Source: Phyllobacterium myrsinacearum
Lineage (GTDB): Bacteria > Pseudomonadota > Alphaproteobacteria > Rhizobiales > Rhizobiaceae
Reading direction: 5' to 3'
Assembly: GCF_014138285.1 (NCBI RefSeq)
Contig: NZ_JACGXN010000002.1
Span: 310,001-374,000, forward strand
DNA length: 64,000 nucleotides
The notes beneath the pieces were generated by a model that saw only the letters and a program-made list of their open reading frames with translations, did not search any database and had not been told where the DNA came from. This document shows, one piece after another, positions 31,886-40,732 of this stretch. The translations under genes and the position numbers were made by a program. How positions within the stretch are numbered: position 1 is the first letter of the stretch; the number at the start of each line of letters is the position of its first letter.

Positions 31886-34402
31886 TTAGGCTCTGAGGCG
31901 CTCGTTCTCGGTATCGAACGGAGTTTCGGGGATAACCGTCGCCTTGTGCGTCTTGCCGAGGATCTTGATCTCCAGCTGTGTGCCCAGTGCCGAGTAATCA
32001 GGCTTGACCATGGCAAGAGCCAGGCTCTTGCCCAGACGCCAGCCATAACCGCCATGGGTCGCACGGCCGATAAGCTGGCCATTGGCATAGATCGGCTCGC
32101 TGCCCCGCGCATCCACATCGGACACACCGGGCACATGCACCTCAAGCGTCACAAAGTTCCACTTCAGGCCATCCTCGCGAGCCTTCACAACCGCATCGCG
32201 GCCGATGAAATCCCCCTTGTTGGGATGGACGAAACGATCGAGACCGCTTTCGAAGGCATTATATTCGATCGACAGTTCGCGCGGGATCAGGCGATAGGAC
32301 TTTTCGACCGCCATTGCCGTCATCGCGCGGATACCGAACGGCTTGATGCCGAATTCCGCACCGGCTTCGAGCAGCAGATCATAGATGCTGTTCTGCTGTT
32401 CGATCGGATGATGCAGTTCCCAGCCGAGTTCGCCGACAAAGTTGACGCGCAGGGCATGAGCCGTTGCCGTACCAACGCTGATTTCCTTGCCTGACAGCCA
32501 GGGGAACGCTTCATTGGAGAGGTCGGCACGGGTGATCTTCTGCAGAACCTCACGACTCTTGGGGCCTGCAAGCACCAGAACGCCATACATCTGCGTGATC
32601 GGGCGAAGCGTCACCGAACCATCGGCTGGCAGCAGCTTGACGAGATAATCATGATCATGGTTCTCGTAGGCACCGGCGGAAACCAGATAGAACTTGCCGG
32701 GAGCCCATTCGTAGACCGTGAACTCGGAGCGCACGCCGCCCTGCTTGGTCAGGAGGTGGCAAAGCGCAATACGGCCCTGCTTCTTGGGGATGCGGTTTGC
32801 CAGAATGGAATCGAGCCATTCGCGCGCACCGGGGCCCGCCACTTCAATCTTGGCAAAGGCTGACATATCGAGAAGGCCGACATTGCTGGTGACGTTCTTG
32901 ATCTCGTTGCCGACATGCTCGAAATAGTTCGAACGATGGAAGGACCAGATCTCCTTCACCTTGCCATCCGCATCCGGCTTCGGATGATTGTGGTTCATCA
33001 GCACATCCGGCTTGTCCAGCTTGGCGACGTCGAGGCCATAATCCTGCGGCGCAAACCAGTTGGCGCGTTCCCAGCCATAGACGGTGCCGAACACGGCGCC
33101 GAGTGCCTTCTGGCGATCATAGGACGGTGAACGCTTGAGCGGACGGGCAGCACCGCGCTCTTCATCGGGATAGTGCACCGAGAACACCTCGGCATAGGCT
33201 TCCTCGTTCTTTTCCTTCAGGTAGCCTTCAGTCGCATAGGGGCCGAAGCGGCGCGGATCGACGCCCATCATGTCGATGGAGGGCTCGCCTTCGACGATCC
33301 ATTCGGCCAGCTGCCAGCCGGCACCACCCGCGGCGGTGACGCCGAAGGAATGGCCTTCGTTGAGCCAGAAATTCTTCAGGCGCGGCGCAGGTCCGATGAT
33401 GGGCGAACCATCCGGCGTATAGGCGATGGCGCCGTTGTAGACCTTCTTGATACCGACTTCACCGAAGGCCGGAACGCGGGCAATGGCTGTCTCGATATAG
33501 GGTTCGAGGCGATCAAGATCTTCCTGGAACAGCTCGTATTCGCTGGCATCGGAAGGGCCGTCGACATAGCAGACAGGCGCGCCCTTTTCATATGGCCCGA
33601 GCAGCAGACCGCCGTTTTCCTCGCGCATGTACCAGGACGAATCGCTTTCACGCAGTACGCCCATCTCAGGCAGGCCCTTGGCCTTGCGCTCGACGATGGC
33701 GGGATGCGGCTCGGTGACGATATACTGGTGTTCAACCGGAATGACAGGCACGTCGAGGCCGACCATCTTGCCGGTCTTGCGGGCAAAATTGCCGGTTGCC
33801 GAAACAACGTGTTCAGCGGTGATGTCGCCCTTGTCAGTTTTGACAAGCCATTCGCCTGAGGGCAGCTGCTCGATGCCGAGAACCGTCGTGTAGCGATAGA
33901 TGGTTGCACCGCGATCACGCGCGCCCTTGGCGAGGGCCTGCGTCAGATCGGCTGGCTGGATGTAGCCGTCTTCCGGATGCTGGATAGCACCGAGAATGCC
34001 GTCCATTTCCGCCAGCGGCCAGATTTCCTTGACCTGTTCGGGCGTCAGCAGCTTGACCGGCACGCCGATCGTCTCGGCAACACCGGCATAGTACATGTAT
34101 TCGTCCCAGCGATCCTTGGTACGGGCGAGACGGATATTGCTGCAATTGGTGAAGCCGACATTCATGCCGGTCTCTTCCTGCAGCTCCTGATAGAATTTTA
34201 CCGAGTATTTGTGAATCTGGCCAACGGAATAGCTCATGTTGAACAGCGGCAACAGCCCAGCCGCGTGCCATGTCGAACCTGAGGTGAGTTCCTTGCGCTC
34301 GATCAGTACGACATCGCTCCAGCCTTTCTTGGCCAGATGATAGAGTGTCGAGACACCCACCACACCACCGCCGATAACAACTACACGCGCTTGGGTCTTC
34401 AT
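31886..34402 (-). CDS. FAD-dependent dimethylglycine/sarcosine dehydrogenase-like oxidoreductase (copy 2)
   Basis: 838 residues; ATG 34402 lies 9 nt after GAGGA, so the TTG at 34411 is rejected. Same layout as copy 1: Rossmann motif VIGGGVVG, SGSTWHAAGL with His46 for covalent FAD, an FAO_M linker, and GcvT plus GcvT_C folate-binding domains (about 430-838). It probably oxidises dimethylglycine or a related N-methyl amino acid to formaldehyde captured as methylene-THF. The promoter carries the 21-bp GTCGC repeat (34496-34521), placing it in the same regulon as mttB1 and the importer. The two paralogs may split dimethylglycine and other N-methyl substrates. Confidence 0.92.
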   Translation of the reverse strand: MKTQARVVVIGGGVVGVSTLYHLAKKGWSDVVLIERKELTSGSTWHAAGLLPLFNMSYSVGQIHKYSVKFYQELQEETGMNVGFTNCSNIRLARTKDRWDEYMYYAGVAETIGVPVKLLTPEQVKEIWPLAEMDGILGAIQHPEDGYIQPADLTQALAKGARDRGATIYRYTTVLGIEQLPSGEWLVKTDKGDITAEHVVSATGNFARKTGKMVGLDVPVIPVEHQYIVTEPHPAIVERKAKGLPEMGVLRESDSSWYMREENGGLLLGPYEKGAPVCYVDGPSDASEYELFQEDLDRLEPYIETAIARVPAFGEVGIKKVYNGAIAYTPDGSPIIGPAPRLKNFWLNEGHSFGVTAAGGAGWQLAEWIVEGEPSIDMMGVDPRRFGPYATEGYLKEKNEEAYAEVFSVHYPDEERGAARPLKRSPSYDRQKALGAVFGTVYGWERANWFAPQDYGLDVAKLDKPDVLMNHNHPKPDADGKVKEIWSFHRSNYFEHVGNEIKNVTSNVGLLDMSAFAKIEVAGPGAREWLDSILANRIPKKQGRIALCHLLTKQGGVRSEFTVYEWAPGKFYLVSAGAYENHDHDYLVKLLPADGSVTLRPITQMYGVLVLAGPKSREVLQKITRADLSNEAFPWLSGKEISVGTATAHALRVNFVGELGWELHHPIEQQNSIYDLLLEAGAEFGIKPFGIRAMTAMAVEKSYRLIPRELSIEYNAFESGLDRFVHPNKGDFIGRDAVVKAREDGLKWNFVTLEVHVPGVSDVDARGSEPIYANGQLIGRATHGGYGWRLGKSLALAMVKPDYSALGTQLEIKILGKTHKATVIPETPFDTENERLRA

Positions 34403-34495
34403 TTCATTCAATCCTCTGATATCAATCGGTGGTCAGGCGGCACGCGCCATTTTCTGCACTATGCCGTTCGTACTGTCCATTGCTAAGGCCTGTTT

Positions 34496-34521
34496 GCGAC
34501 ATGGCCAAAACACGCCGCGAC
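34496..34521 (-). promoter_or_regulatory. 21-bp-spaced GTCGC direct repeat, second DMGDH-like gene promoter
   Basis: On the minus (coding) strand GTCGCGGCGT starts at 34521 and GTCGCAAACA at 34500, 21 bp apart, about 95-120 bp upstream of ATG 34402. Same spacing and orientation as the four other operators in the window. Confidence 0.6.
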
Positions 34522-34646
34522 GCGCGGCAAACTGGCTGCATTTTGCATGAATTTCTGCTCAAACTACCACGCCGATTTAACGCAATATGGAGACTTGCCA
34601 TCGTAATGATGGTCTTCAAGCGCCGCCGAGCCTGAATCGAAGGACA

Positions 34647-36371
34647 ATGTCAGACATTTCCACCGGTATGACCAAACCGCCACGCGTTCTGTTCTCCCCG
34701 CTGGCCCTGCTGCTGGTGGTGCTGGTGCTGCTGGCTATTCTGCTCAGCCTGCGTCTCGTCGTGCCGATCGGGCCGATGTACTGGGACACCTATATTTATC
34801 TGGATGCGGCCCAGCGCATAAAGATGGGCCAGATTCCGGCCGTAGATTTTCTGGCGCCGGTCGGCGCACTGGATTATTACCAATTCTACTGGCTGCAATG
34901 GCTTTTTCCGAATGGTCAACCGACGCTCCTGGCGCAATGGTCCGCTCTCATCGTTGCCGCCCCTCTTATGGCTGTAATCGTTCTGGATCTGGACAAGCGA
35001 AGCCGCAATCTCGCCTTTGCCGTGCTCGTTCCCTTTCTGGTCTTTGCCATCTGCCCGACCAACACCCAGAGCTTTCACTCTTATCCCGGATCCAATGGTG
35101 TCGGCATTTACAACCGGCACACGTCGCTGCTGCTCTACGTCTTGACCAGCGCGCTGATCTTCCTGCCGAACGCACGCAAGCTCGCCGTCATCGCGGCTCT
35201 CTCAATGCTCGCCCTGTTTCTGACCAAGATCACCGGCTTTCTCGCGGGCGGCCTGATCGGTCTGTTTGCAATATTCACCGGCCGGTTGAAATGGCGCCAT
35301 GTATTGCTGGCCATCACAGTGGTGCTCGCGGTTCTGGCTGTTCTGGAGCTGAACCACCGCATGGTATCGGGCTATCTGTCGAGCATCATCACCTTGGTCG
35401 GCATGAACCAGGACATGCTCCTGCCGCGGTTCCTGACCGTTTTCTCCACCAAGCTTGACGTCATCCTGGCCTCGGCAGTCCTCGCGGTGTTTCTGTTCTG
35501 GACCAATCGCAACAGCCTCGCCGCCCTGATCAGAAAACTGGCGAGCCAGCCTTCGTCCAAGGCGGCCGCAGCCGTTCTCGATCAGGATTTTCTCTGGATC
35601 GGTGTCGTGATGGTCGCGGGAATATTTCTCGAAACCCAGAACACCGGCAGCCAGGAATTCATCTTCCTCTGGCCCGTCCTTCTGGCTCTCATCGTCAAGT
35701 CCACCGCCCTGCCGGAACGGCAGCGCCTCACCATCTACGCTCTCGTTGCATTCACGGCGATCCCCACCGTCACCAAGGTCACCCACGAATCCCTGCGCAT
35801 GGCGGCAGTGGCGCCGACCTACACAGCAGCGCCCGTCACCGACGTGAAATCCATGGGCCTTGTATCGACACACAGGGACATCATGGAACGGGTCGATCTC
35901 CTGCAGGCGCATTACGCCAGGAATGCCCTTACCTATCAGGAACTGGCGGAACAGGGGCAGCTTCCAAGCTGGCAACTCTATTCCGAGCTGGATTACCAGA
36001 TGTTCTGGCTCGTGTCGGCAGATCGGGCAGTCAAGGCGATCAAGCAGTTCGAGGCTGCCAATGGCATACGTCTGAACAGCCTGATGACACTCGATTTCAC
36101 TAACCCGTTTCCGTGGATTCTTGATCGCGACGCAACGCGTTACATACAGATCGGTGCTGACCCCTTCCGCACTGTCGGCGACTTGACCGCACAGGAAGAA
36201 GAGGCCGTAAGGGCGACTGACGGGGTGCTGCGGCCAAGCTGTCCGGTAACCACGGCACGCTTGAAGCTTTGGAAAGTCTACGGGAAGGCCCTGGATGACC
36301 GCACCGTCGTCAAGCTGAACGAATGCTGGAATCTACTGTTGCGTCCGGGCATTGCCGTGCTGCGGAAGTAA
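34647..36371 (+). CDS. polytopic membrane protein, GT-C glycosyltransferase-like
   Basis: 574 residues; ATG 34647 follows GAAGGA. About ten membrane segments. The first periplasmic loop contains YWDTYIYLDAAQRIKMGQIPAVDFLAPVG, the acidic-residue pattern (Asp in loop 1) typical of GT-C glycosyltransferases that use polyprenyl-phosphate sugars. The C-terminal about 170 residues are soluble, probably periplasmic. Convergent with an aminotransferase gene and separated from it by a shared terminator. The next operon contains DprE1-like and UbiA-like enzymes, which make such donors in mycobacteria, so it may be the transferase using them. The acceptor is unknown. Confidence 0.75.
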   Translation: MSDISTGMTKPPRVLFSPLALLLVVLVLLAILLSLRLVVPIGPMYWDTYIYLDAAQRIKMGQIPAVDFLAPVGALDYYQFYWLQWLFPNGQPTLLAQWSALIVAAPLMAVIVLDLDKRSRNLAFAVLVPFLVFAICPTNTQSFHSYPGSNGVGIYNRHTSLLLYVLTSALIFLPNARKLAVIAALSMLALFLTKITGFLAGGLIGLFAIFTGRLKWRHVLLAITVVLAVLAVLELNHRMVSGYLSSIITLVGMNQDMLLPRFLTVFSTKLDVILASAVLAVFLFWTNRNSLAALIRKLASQPSSKAAAAVLDQDFLWIGVVMVAGIFLETQNTGSQEFIFLWPVLLALIVKSTALPERQRLTIYALVAFTAIPTVTKVTHESLRMAAVAPTYTAAPVTDVKSMGLVSTHRDIMERVDLLQAHYARNALTYQELAEQGQLPSWQLYSELDYQMFWLVSADRAVKAIKQFEAANGIRLNSLMTLDFTNPFPWILDRDATRYIQIGADPFRTVGDLTAQEEEAVRATDGVLRPSCPVTTARLKLWKVYGKALDDRTVVKLNECWNLLLRPGIAVLRK

Positions 36372-36397
36372 AAGGCCGGAACAGTTGCCCGGCCTTT
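36371..36397. terminator. bidirectional terminator between convergent genes
   Basis: AAAGGCCGG (36371-36379) pairs with CCGGCCTTT (36389-36397) with a 9-nt loop; A- and T-runs on both sides allow function in either direction. It overlaps the last base of the upstream TAA. Confidence 0.85.
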
Positions 36398-36403
36398 CGG
36401 GCT

Positions 36404-37855
36404 TCATTTCACCTGCGCTTTGACGAAATCCTTGACGATCCGAACGATGCCGCGCGCGAGCACCTCATCGAGGGCCGTGATGAACCTGTCGACGTGTTCC
36501 TGCTGGCAGATCAATGGCGGCTCGAGACGCACGACATTCCGGTTGTACTCCGTGAAAGCCACCAGAACGCCGTGATCGCGCAGGAGATGGCTGCCGATAA
36601 AGCCGGGGAGAGATCCCTTCAGCTTGTCGTCAAGCATGGCGAGCACCGGACGCAGGACGACCGGAACGGTTTTGGAAAAATCGTGGAATTCGAGGCCGAC
36701 CATCAATCCCTTGCCGCGAACATCCTTGATCATGGCTGGATATCTGGCTTTCAACCCGTCGAGCTGCTCCAGCAGATAGCCACCGGTCTCGGCTGCATTG
36801 TCGATCAGATGCTCGTCATAGAGGATGTTGATCGCTTCGATTGCCGTGACGCAGGCTTCGCCGATACCACCAAAAGTTGCCATGGCGTGGATCATTGCCG
36901 TCTTGGGCGTGCCATAGGCTTTCATATAGACCTCGCGCCGCGCAATCATGGCGCCAACAGCGGCCTTTCCGCCACCCAGCGATTTTGCCAGCGCCGTCAC
37001 ATCGGGCACGACACCCGCATGCTCGAACGCATAGAATTTTCCTGAACGGCCAAAGCCGCACTGCACTTCATCGGCGACCCAGAGCACGCCATACTGATCG
37101 CACAGGGCACGCAGCTTCTGCCAATAGGCATCCGGCGCCTGAATGATACCGCCGCCGCCCTGAATTGTCTCAAGCACGATGACACCGATTTCCGGTTCCG
37201 AGCGGAATGCGGTCTCCACCGCATCGATATCGCCGAACGGAATACGCACGGTATTGTCGACAAGCTTGAAGTCACCGCGATAAAGCGGACCGTCTGTGAT
37301 GGAGAGCACGCCCTTGGTCTTGCCGTGGAAGGAATTCTCGGCATAGACGATCTTTGGCTTCTTCGGGCCCGCTGCACGCTCCGCCACCTTGATTGCGGCC
37401 TCCATGGCCTCCGAACCGGAAGAGCCGAGGAAAACCATGTCGAGATCACCGGGCGAACAGGCAGCGAGATTATGGGCCAGTGCGCTGGCATATTGCGACA
37501 TGAAGGCAATGGCGATTTCCTGACGCCGCTCGTCCTGGAACTGTTTGCGCGCAGCGACGATCCGCGGATGGTTGTGGCCAAAGGCCAGTGAGCCGAAACC
37601 GCCGAAAAAATCCAGAATGGCCCGGCCGTTCTGATCGTAATAATACATGCCCTCCGCATGCTCGATCTTGATCTTGTGGAAGCCCAGCAGCTTCATGAAG
37701 TGCAGCTGACCCGGATTGAGATGTTTGGTGAAAAGCTCCGTCATGCGCGGCAGCGTCATCACCTTGGCCTCTTCGACCGTCAACAGATCCGGCTTTGCGA
37801 TCTGTGCGACCGATCCGGGCGCTTCGTCTTTTGGCAGTAGTGTCAGCTTGTTCAT
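36404..37855 (-). CDS. class III PLP-dependent aminotransferase
   Basis: 483 residues. Class III features: DFFGGFGSLAFGHNHP, GSSGSEAMEAAIK, NSFHGKT, WVADEVQCGFGRSGKFYAFEH, and the PLP lysine in LAKSLGGGKAAVGA. The N-terminal extension with LNPGQLHFMKLLGF resembles the HpnO-like branch that aminates side chains in hopanoid or other amphiphile synthesis, but no hopanoid genes are seen here. It follows the SDR epimerase gene (12 bp apart) and ends at a shared terminator, so it is the last gene of the polyprenyl-sugar operon. The substrate is unknown; an amino-sugar or polar-lipid precursor is plausible. Confidence 0.88.
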   Translation of the reverse strand: MNKLTLLPKDEAPGSVAQIAKPDLLTVEEAKVMTLPRMTELFTKHLNPGQLHFMKLLGFHKIKIEHAEGMYYYDQNGRAILDFFGGFGSLAFGHNHPRIVAARKQFQDERRQEIAIAFMSQYASALAHNLAACSPGDLDMVFLGSSGSEAMEAAIKVAERAAGPKKPKIVYAENSFHGKTKGVLSITDGPLYRGDFKLVDNTVRIPFGDIDAVETAFRSEPEIGVIVLETIQGGGGIIQAPDAYWQKLRALCDQYGVLWVADEVQCGFGRSGKFYAFEHAGVVPDVTALAKSLGGGKAAVGAMIARREVYMKAYGTPKTAMIHAMATFGGIGEACVTAIEAINILYDEHLIDNAAETGGYLLEQLDGLKARYPAMIKDVRGKGLMVGLEFHDFSKTVPVVLRPVLAMLDDKLKGSLPGFIGSHLLRDHGVLVAFTEYNRNVVRLEPPLICQQEHVDRFITALDEVLARGIVRIVKDFVKAQVK

Positions 37856-37867
37856 CGGTCTTCCCTG

Positions 37868-38878
37868 TTATTGCGCCGTGATCGATGATGGTTGCTCGAC
37901 AACCTTGCCATCTCGCTTGTTGCGATATTCGCGATAGGCCGCGATCAGCATGTCCTCGTCCCGGTATTGCGGTATCCAGCCGAGTTGCTGCTCGGCTTTC
38001 GAGACATCCAGAACGCACATTTCGTCGGCGATCAGATACTGTTCCGGGTCCATGATGGGCATGTTCAGCCAGTCAAACATATCCAGCGTTTTCTTGACCG
38101 CCCAAGCGGGTGTCGGAAGCAGAAGAGATTTCGAATTGGCAAACTTCACAAGGTCGCCCAGCAGCTTGCGCACCGGCGGCGGGTTGAGCGAGCCAAGATT
38201 ATAGGCCTCGTTTGGCACCCCCGCCTTCCAAGCGGCGCGCGCGGCTTCGGCACAATCGAACACCGAAATGAACTGATAGGGGTTCTTGCCCGAACCGATC
38301 ATCGGAACCGGTAGATTGTAGTCGATCAGCTTGAACAGCTTTTCAAGAATACCAAGCCGTCCCGGACCGATGATCAGGCGCGGACGAAACAGCGAGATGT
38401 CCATGCCTCTTGTTCGCCATTCAGCCGCCAGTTCCTCGGTTTTCAGCTTTGACAGGCCATATTCACCCAATGGCGCCGCCGGATGTTCTTCCGTCTGCGG
38501 CCAGACATAGGTGTGACCATAGATCATGTCTGTGGTGTAATGGACAAGCTTCTTGGCCCCAGCTTTGTCCATCGCCTTAATGATGTTTTCAGTGCCGAAA
38601 TAGTTCACCGGAAAGAAGAAATCATGCCGTTTGGCACGCACCTGCAGCGGCGACAGCATCTTCGCCGAAAGATTGTACACCATGTCGTCCGCCTTGATGC
38701 CGACGACGGCGATTGCCTGTGGATCGGTCACATCGCAGGCAATGAAGGCGACATTGGCATAATGCGGCAGATCGCTCTTGACGATATCCGCGACAATGAC
38801 CTCTTCTCCGTCCGCCACCAGTTTGGGTGCCAGATGACGTCCAACGAAACCGTCACCGCCAAAAATGATATGTCTCAT
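37868..38878 (-). CDS. NAD-dependent epimerase/dehydratase (extended SDR)
   Basis: 336 residues; ATG 38878 is preferred over GTG 38890. Rossmann motif GGDGFVGRHLA at residues 7-17 and catalytic Y-x3-K (YGLSKLK) near 145, with a preceding TDMIYG stretch. Typical of sugar-nucleotide epimerases, dehydratases or reductases. It lies between the SMR-type transporter (12 bp before) and the aminotransferase gene, so it likely acts on the same sugar or side chain. No closer assignment can be made. Confidence 0.9.
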   Translation of the reverse strand: MRHIIFGGDGFVGRHLAPKLVADGEEVIVADIVKSDLPHYANVAFIACDVTDPQAIAVVGIKADDMVYNLSAKMLSPLQVRAKRHDFFFPVNYFGTENIIKAMDKAGAKKLVHYTTDMIYGHTYVWPQTEEHPAAPLGEYGLSKLKTEELAAEWRTRGMDISLFRPRLIIGPGRLGILEKLFKLIDYNLPVPMIGSGKNPYQFISVFDCAEAARAAWKAGVPNEAYNLGSLNPPPVRKLLGDLVKFANSKSLLLPTPAWAVKKTLDMFDWLNMPIMDPEQYLIADEMCVLDVSKAEQQLGWIPQYRDEDMLIAAYREYRNKRDGKVVEQPSSITAQ

Positions 38879-38890
38879 GGTTTTGCTCAC

Positions 38891-39319
38891 TCAGGATGAT
38901 GCGGTGGACGCTGGCGGTGACTGGTCACCGGGCTCGGAGGCACCATGCCGGCCACTCTGCGCAATGAAAATCGTGCCCAGCATGATAAGCGCAATTCCGG
39001 CAATCTTGTAGGCACCCAGCTCCTCCTTGAAGACAGCCCATGCAAACAGCGCGACCGCCACATAGGCGAGACTGAGGAACGGATAGGCGAAGGAGAGATC
39101 AACCTTCGACAGCACATAAAGATGCGACGCCATGGAAATGACGAAGGTGAAAAGTCCGGCGAAAACCCAGGGGTTAAAGACAATCTGAAACACACGCTGG
39201 ATGAAACTGTCCGCGCTGAAACTGATCGGTCCGAGTGTGATCATCCCGTATTTCAGCATGACCTGCGCCGCAGCATTGGTCATGACGGTAAAGAGAATGA
39301 ACGGAATATATTTTGTCAT
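38891..39319 (-). CDS. small EamA/SMR-type four-TM transporter (ArnE/ArnF-like)
   Basis: 142 residues. Four membrane helices with the SMR/EamA-like sequence ending HLYVLSKVDLSFAYPFLSLAYVAVALFAWAVFKEEL, as in ArnE/ArnF undecaprenyl-phosphate-aminoarabinose flippase subunits, plus a short Ser/Pro-rich C-terminal tail. By context it may flip a polyprenyl-phosphate sugar made by the adjacent enzymes to the periplasmic face. A short upstream gap (99 bp) separates it from the DprE1-like gene. Confidence 0.8.
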   Translation of the reverse strand: MTKYIPFILFTVMTNAAAQVMLKYGMITLGPISFSADSFIQRVFQIVFNPWVFAGLFTFVISMASHLYVLSKVDLSFAYPFLSLAYVAVALFAWAVFKEELGAYKIAGIALIMLGTIFIAQSGRHGASEPGDQSPPASTASS

Positions 39320-39418
39320 GCCAACACTACCCCCTCTTGCCAGCCCCGCTCATATCAACCTTACGTTGAAGAGCTTCGAAAACCATCGTTAAAACTTGAA
39401 CCATCTGCCCAATCCCGT

Positions 39419-40732
39419 TCATTCCCCGGACAGGGCAGTCCGGTCCCAGAAGTTCGAAACGAACTTCTGGTCGCGCAATGCCTCCACGGAGCTCCATTGC
39501 GGAAATCCCGCCTTGAACACCGCCGCGCTCATCCGCTGGTCCTTGTAGGGATTGACCCTGCCGCCTGCGTCTATCGTCATGCGGTCAAGCTGCGCCAGCA
39601 GGGCCAGCGTCTTGCGGCCACGATTGGGGAAATCCAGCGTGAGTGTATAACCCGCACGCGGAAACGACAGTATGCCCGGCGAGGCGGCGGCGCCAAAACG
39701 CTTGAGAACTGTCAGGAACGAGTTCTGCCCGGCCTGCCGTGTCACCGCCAGCATGGCGGCTATCGTCTCGCGCGCAATCATCTCGGGAATGACGCTCTGA
39801 TGCTGATAGAGCCCGGCACGGCCGTAAAGGCGGTTCCAGTTGCGCACCTGATCAAGCGGATAGAAGAAGGGCACGTAGCCCGTCAGCCCCGTGCCGGCCC
39901 TGCTGCCCTTGCGATGGTAATAAGCGGCATTGAAGAGTTTCAGGCTGGGGAAATTCAGCGCCGAAACCGGCAGGTCGACCGGCACGCGAAACCGGGTCGT
40001 ACCCGTGCTGATGTCGAAATTGCCGTTATCGGCATGGTTTCCGGTCAGAAGCACCCCTCGCCCGGCATCACGTCCGCCGCTCAGCTGATCCACCCAGGCA
40101 ACGGCATATTCATTATCGTCATCCGCCTTGGCGGCAAGATCGAAATAGGCGTCCAGGTTTTTGAAACGCGTGACGCGCTCCTCGATGTCGAGCGAACCGA
40201 CCCGCATCAGCCGGATTGAGGCGGTCTGGATGATCCCCGTCAGGCCGAGCCCGCCAATCGTCGCACGGAACAGGTCGGCATTCTCCGTTGCCGAACAGGC
40301 CGTGACGCTGCCGTCCGAGCGCAGGAGATCGAAACTGTCGACATGACAGCCGAACGTACCCCGCCGATGGTGGTTCTTGCCATGCACGTCGTTGGCGATG
40401 GCGCCGCCCAGCGTGACAAAGCGGGTGCCGGGTGTCACGGGCAGAAAATAGCCTTGCGGCGCGGCAATGGCCAAAACGTCCGACAGCAGCATACCCGCTT
40501 CCGACTGCAGGATGCCCGTACGGGCACTGAAAGAAATAAGCTGGTTGTTCGGCCGCATGTCCACCAGCAGGCCGCGGTCATTGTGACAGCTGTCACCATA
40601 GGATTTGCCATTGCCGAACGGCAGGTAGGATCCGGGCAATGCCAGCTCGAAAGCCTGCCGCGCTTCCTCCAGCGAGATGGCGGACCGGCGCCGGCGGTCT
40701 ATCCGGCCGAAGCTTTCGTATTCGCGGGTCAT
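39419..40732 (-). CDS. DprE1-like FAD-dependent oxidase (decaprenylphosphoryl-ribose 2'-oxidase family)
   Basis: 437 residues; ATG 40732 overlaps the TGA of the HAD-UbiA gene (ATGA), so a longer frame to 40888 is rejected. The PCMH FAD domain shows GNGKSYGDSCHNDRGLLVDM near 40-60, VTPGTRFVTLGGAIANDVHGKNHH and GLGLTGII, very close to mycobacterial DprE1 signatures. DprE1 oxidises decaprenylphosphoryl-ribose at C2 on the way to the arabinose donor. Coupling to a UbiA-type prenyltransferase supports the same type of reaction here. The DprE2 partner (a short SDR) is not obvious in the window; the extended SDR at 37868 could fill or replace it. Confidence 0.88.
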   Translation of the reverse strand: MTREYESFGRIDRRRRSAISLEEARQAFELALPGSYLPFGNGKSYGDSCHNDRGLLVDMRPNNQLISFSARTGILQSEAGMLLSDVLAIAAPQGYFLPVTPGTRFVTLGGAIANDVHGKNHHRRGTFGCHVDSFDLLRSDGSVTACSATENADLFRATIGGLGLTGIIQTASIRLMRVGSLDIEERVTRFKNLDAYFDLAAKADDDNEYAVAWVDQLSGGRDAGRGVLLTGNHADNGNFDISTGTTRFRVPVDLPVSALNFPSLKLFNAAYYHRKGSRAGTGLTGYVPFFYPLDQVRNWNRLYGRAGLYQHQSVIPEMIARETIAAMLAVTRQAGQNSFLTVLKRFGAAASPGILSFPRAGYTLTLDFPNRGRKTLALLAQLDRMTIDAGGRVNPYKDQRMSAAVFKAGFPQWSSVEALRDQKFVSNFWDRTALSGE

